Of a stretch of 11,891 bases of DNA, positions 6,074-11,891 are shown piece by piece. Source of the DNA: Pyrodictium delaneyi. GTDB lineage: Archaea; Thermoproteota; Thermoprotei_A; Sulfolobales; Pyrodictiaceae. How positions within the stretch are numbered: the first letter of the stretch is position 1; each line of letters opens with the position of its first letter. The position numbers and the translations under genes are program-made. The notes beneath the pieces were generated by a model. The model searched no databases. It was given only the letters and a program-made list of their open reading frames with translations, and was not told the origin of the DNA. The stretch spans positions 1 through 11,891 of the forward strand of contig DQVR01000022.1 in NCBI GenBank assembly GCA_015661645.1, given 5' to 3'.

Positions 6074-7610
6074 TAAGTACCTCCTCGTACTTCTGCTTGG
6101 CAGCCTCACGCCAGGCATTCATGTATTTCTCTTTAAGATTAATGTGCTCCTTTAGAATCTTGTTGACACGTAGCGCATCGTCGAGAGTGAATACTCTCTC
6201 TTCGCTTGTTACAGGGTCCTTGTACTTGACTAAGTCTGTGAGCTTCTGCTTTAGGGCGTTGAATGTAGCCTCGTCTATCTGGTGGTCGATGTAGTATGCT
6301 TTCAGCAGCTCTGTCCATGCTCTCTGGAGCAGATCGTGCTGGTCCACAAGGGTTGCTACAAAGTATAGCTGCATTGCGAACTCGGTCTCAAGGGCCAGTG
6401 TGTCGTTGAACTCTATTACCTTGGCCTTCATGGCGCGGTAGAACGCATTCTTGAGGTCAGAGCGTTTCTGGCCCTCGGGGGTCTCGAATATCTTCGGGTT
6501 GGATGGTAGCCTGTTTATGTTGGGGTCTAGCCATATCTTCTGGCCCTCGGTTAGCACCCATGCTATGAAGGCTTCAGCTGCTTCTGGATACTTTGTAGAC
6601 TTAGCAACAGCTATGGGGTCGCCGTTTACTATAGTCTCGCCCTGGGGTAGTATATACCTGCATGCCGGGTTAAGGCTTTCTGCGGTGTAGCCATAGAAGT
6701 CTATGGTTATGCCGACCATCACGTCGCCGTTTATTACGTCATCGCGTACGATAGCGCTACCCTCCTCTATGCGGGCATTGGCAGCCATTAGTGTCAGTAT
6801 GCGCCAGCCCTCCTCCCAGCCGTAGGCCTGTAGAATGATCTCGTAGATCCTCGTGTTGCTGGTACTTTGCAGCGGGTTAGCTATAGCGAGAGCAGGTACG
6901 CCGTACTCTACGAGTATGAGGCCGAGATCGTCGCTAGCGAGACTCCGCCAGGAGTTAAGCTTATTCACGTCGAAGCCTAGCTGCTGCGCCACCTCGGTGT
7001 TCAAAGTGAAGCCGAAGCTTGCAATGGCTGCTGCAATCCAGTATATCCTGCCGTTCTCGTCTATGCGCTTCAGAGGCATGCCCGCGAAGCGGTCCGGCAC
7101 CTGGCTGGCTGCGTCAAGGGCGAGTTTTGTCCCTAGCGGGCGGAGTAAGCCTTTAACGTAAAGGTCGTCGAATAGTGTCGGCCCACCACCCCATGCTACG
7201 TCTATGCTCTGTTTCTCAATGTAGGTTGGCCAGAAGCCTGCGGGTACCGGTAGGAACCGGACGTTAGTTATGCAGAAGCGCTTGGCCATATCAGAATCTA
7301 AGAACATGTCTTTTGCTTTCTCCTGGATGTCTGCAGGATGTCTCGTAAGGACTACAAGCTCTATCTCCTCCCTACACTTGCTCGTCTGCGGGATTGTTGT
7401 CGGTGTTTCCTCAGATGATGTGGAGGTTTCCTCGCTCGGCTTGGTTACAGTAGTTGTTGTCTCAGTATGTGTGGCTAATGGCTGCTCTTGTGTTGATTGT
7501 GTTGTAGTGGCTGTGGTGGTCTGTGGTTGGGTCCCGCGTCCAGCTAGGAGGGCTACGGCTGCAAGCACGGCTATGACTATAATGCTTGCAGCCGCGAGGC
7601 GTGTGTTCAC
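6057..7610 (-). CDS. ABC importer substrate-binding protein, membrane-tethered
   Basis: This 517-residue extracellular binding protein is the first gene of the operon. A hydrophobic helix (about 5-24) is followed by a linker of mostly Thr, Ser, Glu and Gln (about 26-77) and then the binding domain (from about 80). There is no Cys after the helix, so it is not a classical lipoprotein; an uncleaved N-terminal anchor with a probably glycosylated linker fits archaeal practice. The domain resembles the Fe3+/thiamine/phosphonate cluster of extracellular binding proteins: SIDVAWGGGPTLFDDL (135-150), LPQGETIVNGDPIAVAK, and EAAEAFIAWVLTEGQ near the hinge. Cys79 and Cys113 could form a disulfide. A helical C-terminal extension (last 100 or so residues) makes it longer than a typical FbpA. 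The GTG start at 7610 follows GGAG by five bases. The ligand is undetermined. Confidence 0.9.
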   Translation of the reverse strand: MNTRLAAASIIVIAVLAAVALLAGRGTQPQTTTATTTQSTQEQPLATHTETTTTVTKPSEETSTSSEETPTTIPQTSKCREEIELVVLTRHPADIQEKAKDMFLDSDMAKRFCITNVRFLPVPAGFWPTYIEKQSIDVAWGGGPTLFDDLYVKGLLRPLGTKLALDAASQVPDRFAGMPLKRIDENGRIYWIAAAIASFGFTLNTEVAQQLGFDVNKLNSWRSLASDDLGLILVEYGVPALAIANPLQSTSNTRIYEIILQAYGWEEGWRILTLMAANARIEEGSAIVRDDVINGDVMVGITIDFYGYTAESLNPACRYILPQGETIVNGDPIAVAKSTKYPEAAEAFIAWVLTEGQKIWLDPNINRLPSNPKIFETPEGQKRSDLKNAFYRAMKAKVIEFNDTLALETEFAMQLYFVATLVDQHDLLQRAWTELLKAYYIDHQIDEATFNALKQKLTDLVKYKDPVTSEERVFTLDDALRVNKILKEHINLKEKYMNAWREAAKQKYEEVLSALGS

Positions 7611-7694
7611 TTTTGCTCCACCATTTAGTCTAGTGCCAGCAGCGGTGGTAAATGTATGCTCGCTGAGAAGAGCTTGTGGGTGGCACGTCTACAG

Positions 7695-7702
7695 TATTTA
7701 CA
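7695..7702 (-). promoter_or_regulatory. Possible TATA box of the ABC importer operon
   Basis: Read on the minus strand, TGTAAATA lies about 85 bases before the GTG start at 7610, giving a predicted transcription start near 7670 and a leader of about 60 bases. A second AT-rich patch (CATTTACC on the minus strand, near 7648-7655) is an alternative. The 7611-7891 gap otherwise holds only the divergent promoters; no RNA gene was recognised. Confidence 0.25.
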
Positions 7703-7779
7703 TGTATGGGAGCGTCTAGCAATAGACATCATAGCGCTAGCTAGATGAAAATTCTGTAGAAGTTGCTAATCCTGCTAGA

Positions 7780-7811
7780 CTCCCGGGCTTCAAGGGAGTG
7801 GATTTAAATCC
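7780..7811 (+). promoter_or_regulatory. TATA box inside a 12-bp palindrome, with upstream inverted repeat
   Basis: GGATTTAAATCC (7800-7811) is a perfect palindrome whose centre TTTAAAT is a strong TATA box; the expected start is near 7830, 60 bases before the ATG at 7892. Directly upstream, CTCCC (7780-7784) and GGGAG (7794-7798) form an inverted repeat around nine bases. A symmetric site over TATA would let a bound repressor exclude TBP. The promoter is well supported by position, the operator reading is inference. Confidence 0.5.
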
Positions 7812-7891
7812 CTCATACCGGCTACATGCAACGTGAGGAAAGGTCCACAAACCCGGCCTAGAAAGTCAATGGTAGCGAGGTGTACCCTAGT

Positions 7892-9262
7892 ATGAGGATG
7901 CTCATCTCCTGCGCCCTAATAGTAGCAGCTCTCCTAGTAGCAGCTACCCAGCCACTAGTAGCACATGCGGCACGCCTCGAGCTGCCAACTATACTAGTTG
8001 ATCTAGCGCACGGCCAGCAGTATAACGGTGTTTGCGCCATGATGAGTGTTGTGCCCGACGCCTACTGGATAATCCTGGTCAAGGATGAGGAACAAGCGCA
8101 GCAGCTTCCTGAGTGTATCAAGAACAAAGCCTATGAGATAGTAGTAGGCGACCTAACAATTCTAGGCAGTGGCCCCATTGTAGACATGTTGATAGTAGGT
8201 CAGCTTATAGAGCCTCTCAGCGATGCCGAGAAGGAGGCAATAGCCGGCTGGTTCGGTGGCAAGGGTCACCGTGCACTATGGTGTGCTGCCGACAGCGACT
8301 ACCCGGCGCAGGGTGGTAACCTAGAGCTATCCCAGCACATCTGCAACGATCTGCTCGACTACCTTGCTCAGAAAGGCTTCGACGTAAAGCTGCGTAGCGA
8401 CTACGTAAGCATAGAAGATACCAAGAGCAATGCTGGCCGCTCCTATCGTGTAATAGCACTAGTAGAGCCAGCACCACGTTACGATGCAGAGCTACTAGCT
8501 CTTGGTGCTGAGAAGGTGCTAATGCATGGTCCCGGCGCAGTAGCCTGGGTAGACAAGAACGGCGACTGGCACAAGGTCACAGACCCTGGCACACCCGACA
8601 CTATAGTACCGATACTCGTCACAACCGAGAACGGTAAGGTAGTAGAACACCAGCCCAAGAACCCAGGCGAGCCGGGCGAGTTCGGATACGCTCACCAGGT
8701 AGGCGAGACCGGTAAGTTCGTGCTAATGGCGGCCGAGATTGTGAAGACGGACAGTGGAGACAAGATAGTCATAGTCAGTGGCGAGTCCCCGTACTTCGGC
8801 TACCAGTCCTTGGTAACGTACTCCTACAAGGGCATACCACTTGACGGTCCAAGGTTCTTCCGCAATCTCATACTATGGGCCACGAAGAGCTATAACGAGC
8901 TAAAGATATTCAAGAGCCAACTAGCAGTCATAGAGGAGGCTAAAGCAGCAGCGCAGCAGGCAGTACGGCAGGCAGAGGAGGCAAAGCAGGCAGTCACCCA
9001 GGCTACCGCTGAGGCCAAGAGCTACGTGGACCAGAAGCTAGACGAGATACAGAAGGCTGTTAACGAAGTACTCCAGCAGAACATCGACAAGATAATGGAG
9101 CAGGTCAAGGCCTATGTAGACCAGAAGGTGGGTAGCATAGCTGGCATGGACGACGAAGCTAGGGCCGCGGCGTCTAGCGCTAAGGCCATGGCGGTAGGAG
9201 GCCTAGTACTAGGCATAATAGCTCTACTAGCAGCTGGTCTCGCACTACGCAAGAACAAGTAA
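7892..9262 (+). CDS. Secreted protein: GATase-like domain, coiled coil, C-terminal membrane anchor
   Basis: The ATG at 7892 is chosen because a perfect GAGGTG (7877-7882) lies nine bases upstream; the GTG at 7880 is part of that site. The 456-residue protein has a signal peptide (1-26, ending LVAHA), a globular domain (about 30-335), a coiled coil (about 345-415) rich in Ala, Gln, Glu and Lys, a membrane helix (about 434-452) and a basic tail RKNK. The domain starts LPTILVDLAHGQ and ends with GPRFFRNLILWA, a pattern seen in flavodoxin/GATase-like DUF4350-type domains; this match is tentative. Four cysteines in the globular part could form two disulfides. Within the coil EEAK recurs 14 residues apart and YVDQK 30 residues apart. 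It is expected outside the cell, raised from the membrane on the coil, perhaps within the S-layer space. No catalytic function can be assigned. Confidence 0.85.
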   Translation: MRMLISCALIVAALLVAATQPLVAHAARLELPTILVDLAHGQQYNGVCAMMSVVPDAYWIILVKDEEQAQQLPECIKNKAYEIVVGDLTILGSGPIVDMLIVGQLIEPLSDAEKEAIAGWFGGKGHRALWCAADSDYPAQGGNLELSQHICNDLLDYLAQKGFDVKLRSDYVSIEDTKSNAGRSYRVIALVEPAPRYDAELLALGAEKVLMHGPGAVAWVDKNGDWHKVTDPGTPDTIVPILVTTENGKVVEHQPKNPGEPGEFGYAHQVGETGKFVLMAAEIVKTDSGDKIVIVSGESPYFGYQSLVTYSYKGIPLDGPRFFRNLILWATKSYNELKIFKSQLAVIEEAKAAAQQAVRQAEEAKQAVTQATAEAKSYVDQKLDEIQKAVNEVLQQNIDKIMEQVKAYVDQKVGSIAGMDDEARAAASSAKAMAVGGLVLGIIALLAAGLALRKNK

Positions 9263-9312
9263 ATCCAATGCACATAGAAGCGTATATCTTCCGATAGTCC
9301 ACACTCCCCGAG

Positions 9313-9320
9313 TTTTTAAG
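9313..9320 (+). promoter_or_regulatory. TATA box of the metallophosphoesterase gene
   Basis: TTTTTAAG in a CG-rich surround (CCCCGAGTTTTTAAGTC) is TATA-like and predicts transcription start near 9343-9347, right before the tandem palindromes at 9350. It also supplies a T5 run 51 bases after the preceding stop codon that could end the upstream transcript. A weaker AT patch, CATTATAG near 9380, is an alternative promoter. Confidence 0.4.
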
Positions 9321-9349
9321 TCTGAGCAGTCCTTTGCAAGACGTATGCA

Positions 9350-9375
9350 GGCCTATAGGCTTGGCCTATAGGCTT
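9350..9375. repeat. Tandem 13-bp repeat, each unit containing the palindrome GCCTATAGGC
   Basis: GGCCTATAGGCTT occurs twice in exact tandem (9350-9362 and 9363-9375). Each copy holds the perfect 10-bp palindrome GCCTATAGGC (9351-9360, 9364-9373), centred 13 bp apart. It lies just downstream of the predicted transcription start of the metallophosphoesterase gene and about 70 bases before its start codon. Two symmetric sites at the start of a transcript suit a roadblock repressor; as RNA, the copies can also pair with each other. Confidence 0.6.
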
Positions 9376-9446
9376 AAGGCATTATAGTAGGCCAGTACCT
9401 CATTGTAGATTGTGGATAACGCTAATTCTTCAATGTAGAGGTAGCG

Positions 9447-11609
9447 GTGGAACTTTTTATGAAGGCGCATCTACACTGGCATCTACCACGGTGCAGGAGT
9501 GTGCGTAGCACAGCCAAGAAAATGATAGCTGCCTTCTTCATAGTCTATATGCTTATGCTGTCTTACATAGCGCCGCTAGCTAGCGCCGAACAGGCAGAAG
9601 CAGTGTTAGAAGTACAACTCCCGCATCTAGACGTAAGGGCTGAATACAAGCCTGGCCTCATAGCTGAGCCAAAAATCAGCAGACCGGCATTCATCGAGCC
9701 AGGAGGATCGTTCCAAGTAGTCTTCTCGAAGCCCATGCAAGTAGAGAAAATACTCATAGACAACGGCTATGGTGCAGCATATGAATGTGAGTTCAGCCAG
9801 GTAGGCGGCACAGTATTCACAGCCAAGATACCAGATAATGCAGAGCCAGGCCTCTATGACTTGATAGTCTACGCCAAGGAAGGTGTCTACGGCGAGCCTC
9901 ACGCAGTATACGTAGGCAGCAAAGACGTGTTTAGTAAGCTCAACATAATACATATAACAGACAGGCACTTTGGCGTCATAAACTCTAATGGTAGAAAGGC
10001 CTCCAACTACGACCTAGCAGTCAACCTGGCAGTCCTAGGTCTGCCAAACAACACGATAATAGTTGATAGCGGTGACATAGCTGACACAGCAAAGGATGGC
10101 GAGTACAGAGAAAGCCTCTTCGTAGACACACTGCTAGACAAACCCCTGGTAGGCGTCCCCGGTAACCACGACCATGTAGGCGGCTCAGAAAACTACAAAG
10201 ATTACCGTGGACCATTCAACTTCACGCTTGACATATTCGGTCTCTACCGCATAGTGGGTATAGACAGCGGCGGCGACGGCTTTATCACAAAGAGTCAAGC
10301 CATGTGGGCTAAAACTGTGCTAACAACAGCAGAAGAACCCATAAAGATAGTAATATTCCACCATCCACACTTTACCCACATGTTCGGCGACATACCCTAC
10401 CAGTTCAACGTGACCACTAGCGAGGATCTATTCAAGCTCCTAACCAGTAAGAAGCCCAACAGCAAGTACACATACATATACAGCAGCTGGCTGGCAAACA
10501 AGGAGGCACTCAAGATATTAGTAGACGGTATATTCTCTGCTAAGGGCAACGCGGTCTTAGTGTTCTCCGGCCACATACACCTGGATTCCTATGCGGTAGT
10601 AATAAGGCCTGATGGCAGCCGGATACACTATATAGTAACTACCGCTACAGGCGGAAGCGTAAGGCCAGGCGACTACCACGGATTCAGGCTCGTCACAGTA
10701 GAGCCCATAGGCAAGGTAGAGATGTACGGCGACGGCGACTACTGGACTCGCCATGCCAGCTTTAACGCAGACGAGATATATGCAAGTTATGTGAAGACTG
10801 CAAACGCAGTCACAGCCACACTAAGGATAGAGAACACCGGGATAATAGACTATATGGAAAAAACGGTAGTAGCACTACATGCGCCCAGTGAATGGCTAGG
10901 CAAAACAGTAAAGTTATACCTCAAGGGTCTCGACTCCTACAAGCTGCGCTGTACACCGCTAGGCTGTACACTCTACGCCTACAGCAACGAAAAGCCGCAG
11001 AAAGGCTTCGAGTATCAGGCAACACTCTTCACTAAGCCGGATAACAAGCCGCCAACACTAGAGCTAGCTAAAATGACGCCAACTATACCGCGCCAGGGCC
11101 GCCAAGTAGTACTAAGCTTCAAGGTAAGCGACGACTCATGGGGCATCAAGGAGCTATACGCCAAGATAGAGTATGATGGCAAGGAGATAACCATTAAACC
11201 CATGCTAGCCGGCGATATGGCGCGTATAGTGATACCTCCGCTAAAGACCAGTAAGGTCAAAATAACCGTAGTAGCAGTAGACACCTCTGGGAAGGAGACT
11301 ACATTCACGCGCATAATTGAGTACAAAGCAGCACAGACTAAAACCACTACAACCGCTCCTACAGCAGTGATGACGCAGCAGATACAGCAAGCCACAACTA
11401 CAGCAACCACTGCAACGGCTACGAGGACGACAACAACCGTAGAGACAACCAAGCCTGAGATAAGCCTAACACTGAAACTACCAAAGCTAGCAGAAGAAAC
11501 ACCGACACCTGCAAAGATAGTGAAAGCTAGCGACAATACAACACTTATAGTCGCGGCTCTAGTAGTAGCAGCGCTCGCCGCATTTGCCCTAATAATAACC
11601 CGTCGCTAG
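9447..11609 (+). CDS. Surface-anchored calcineurin-like metallophosphoesterase with Ig-like domains
   Basis: This 720-residue exported enzyme has a signal peptide with a long basic n-region (core about 26-44, likely cut after ASA at 47), an N-terminal beta-rich Ig-like domain (about 74-157), the phosphoesterase domain (about 164-425), a further beta-rich part with an Ig-like domain (about 535-626), a Thr-rich linker (about 630-668), and a C-terminal membrane helix (about 699-717) ending RR. All five family motifs are present: DRH (172-174), GDIAD (209-213), GNHD (239-242), HHPH (305-308) and GHIH (375-378), so the two-metal centre should be active on a phosphoester outside the cell. The substrate is unknown. 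Start: GTG 9447 behind GAGGT (9438-9442) or ATG 9459 behind GGTGG (9446-9450); the mature protein is the same. It ends in a four-base convergent overlap with the next gene. Confidence 0.92.
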   Translation: MELFMKAHLHWHLPRCRSVRSTAKKMIAAFFIVYMLMLSYIAPLASAEQAEAVLEVQLPHLDVRAEYKPGLIAEPKISRPAFIEPGGSFQVVFSKPMQVEKILIDNGYGAAYECEFSQVGGTVFTAKIPDNAEPGLYDLIVYAKEGVYGEPHAVYVGSKDVFSKLNIIHITDRHFGVINSNGRKASNYDLAVNLAVLGLPNNTIIVDSGDIADTAKDGEYRESLFVDTLLDKPLVGVPGNHDHVGGSENYKDYRGPFNFTLDIFGLYRIVGIDSGGDGFITKSQAMWAKTVLTTAEEPIKIVIFHHPHFTHMFGDIPYQFNVTTSEDLFKLLTSKKPNSKYTYIYSSWLANKEALKILVDGIFSAKGNAVLVFSGHIHLDSYAVVIRPDGSRIHYIVTTATGGSVRPGDYHGFRLVTVEPIGKVEMYGDGDYWTRHASFNADEIYASYVKTANAVTATLRIENTGIIDYMEKTVVALHAPSEWLGKTVKLYLKGLDSYKLRCTPLGCTLYAYSNEKPQKGFEYQATLFTKPDNKPPTLELAKMTPTIPRQGRQVVLSFKVSDDSWGIKELYAKIEYDGKEITIKPMLAGDMARIVIPPLKTSKVKITVVAVDTSGKETTFTRIIEYKAAQTKTTTTAPTAVMTQQIQQATTTATTATATRTTTTVETTKPEISLTLKLPKLAEETPTPAKIVKASDNTTLIVAALVVAALAAFALIITRR

Positions 11610-11891
11610 CAAAGTCTAAACACATAGGGAGGACCGCTCTCCAAGTATTTTTCAAACAGGTATTCCCTACTTGTATGTAGCTCTACTAGGTTGGGTACAG
11701 CCAGCACTCTATAAGGGTCACTAGCGAGAACGTTCTCTAGCATAGTTGCTACTAACTCCTCTGCCATTCTCTCCACAGCAGTAAGGTCAATAGTCGACGG
11801 GCAATCAGCGATGAGATCTATATCCTTACCGCCAAGGCCAGCGCTAGGCTCGCCACCGTGGACATCAGCTATATAGACTTTGCAGCCAGCA
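11606..11891 (-). CDS. Nucleotidyltransferase-like protein (C-terminal part only)
   Basis: An open frame enters from the right edge and encodes 94 residues ending VFRLC, with TAG at 11608-11606. It reads VYIADVHGGEPSAGLG and then GKDIDLIADC. The pattern GG, nine residues, DID fits the hG[GS]-x(9-13)-Dh[DE]h signature of the nucleotidyltransferase (polymerase beta) superfamily. After this come an amphipathic helix (AVERMAEELVATMLENVL) and a short tail. The codons (CTA, GTA, ATA, AGG) match the neighbouring genes, and the frame has no stop across the whole 285 bases. The start lies outside the window. A domain near its C-terminus with the motif so far in is unusual, so a fold-level match only is claimed. 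Confidence 0.6.
   Translation of the reverse strand, partial: AGCKVYIADVHGGEPSAGLGGKDIDLIADCPSTIDLTAVERMAEELVATMLENVLASDPYRVLAVPNLVELHTSREYLFEKYLESGPPYVFRLC

Noticed and set aside
7270..7719. 149-codon plus-strand frame opposite the binding-protein N-terminus.
   Set aside because: It mirrors the Thr/Ser-rich linker on the other strand (poly-Val composition), has no ribosome binding site and conflicts with a clear gene.
7780..7815. CTCCC...GGGAG followed by GGATTTAAATCC, looking like anticodon and T arms of a tRNA.
   Set aside because: The loop is nine bases, the second arm has no seven-base T loop, and no acceptor stem pairs around it.
7829..7852. GAGGAAAGGTCC in the leader of the stalked protein, reminiscent of the conserved region I of RNase P RNA.
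   Set aside because: An extra G breaks the consensus, no partner conserved region is present and the space is too small for RNase P RNA.
11015..11536. 173-codon minus-strand frame inside the metallophosphoesterase.
   Set aside because: Antisense of the Ig-like part and Thr-rich linker; poly-Val low complexity, no homology-like motifs.

Overview
The window looks like chromosomal DNA of a hyperthermophilic crenarchaeon, most plausibly a Desulfurococcales/Pyrodictiaceae relative such as Hyperthermus. This is inference from gene content (an XPD helicase with an Fe-S domain, surface proteins held by Thr-rich linkers and C-terminal membrane anchors), heavy use of ATA, CTA and AGG/AGA codons, archaeal TATA boxes, GAGGTG-type ribosome binding sites and frequent GTG/TTG starts. 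No rRNA, tRNA, CRISPR array, transposase or other mobile element was found.

Left part (1-3004, plus strand): the 3' part of an isochorismatase/nicotinamidase-fold cysteine hydrolase in which the usual catalytic Asp is Gly, then a complete XPD/Rad3 helicase whose ribosome binding site abuts a perfect inverted repeat. After XPD comes a 311-base stretch without an obvious protein gene. It holds a 15-bp palindrome, a TATA box and a strongly foldable GC-rich segment (candidate structured RNA), then a second TATA-like box and a 57-codon gene for a charged helical protein.

Middle (3005-7610, minus strand): a compact ABC importer operon in the order substrate-binding protein, fused double permease, ATPase, of the general Fe3+/thiamine/phosphonate importer type. 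The first two genes overlap by 17 bases if the permease start is placed at a GTG behind a perfect GGAGGT. The binding protein has no lipobox Cys and seems to be tethered by an N-terminal membrane helix and a Thr/Ser-rich linker.

Right part (7611-11891): a divergent intergenic region with a TATA box inside a 12-bp palindrome drives a secreted protein with a GATase-like N-terminal domain, coiled coil and C-terminal anchor. Next come a tandemly repeated palindrome and a large surface metallophosphoesterase with all its metal ligands and flanking Ig-like domains. Its stop codon is shared, as a CTAG tetramer, with a convergent gene running off the right edge that carries a nucleotidyltransferase-type motif.

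Taken together, an importer with a membrane-tethered binding protein lies next to two membrane-anchored exported proteins, one a phosphoesterase. Scavenging of an extracellular phosphorylated compound is a reasonable but unproven reading.
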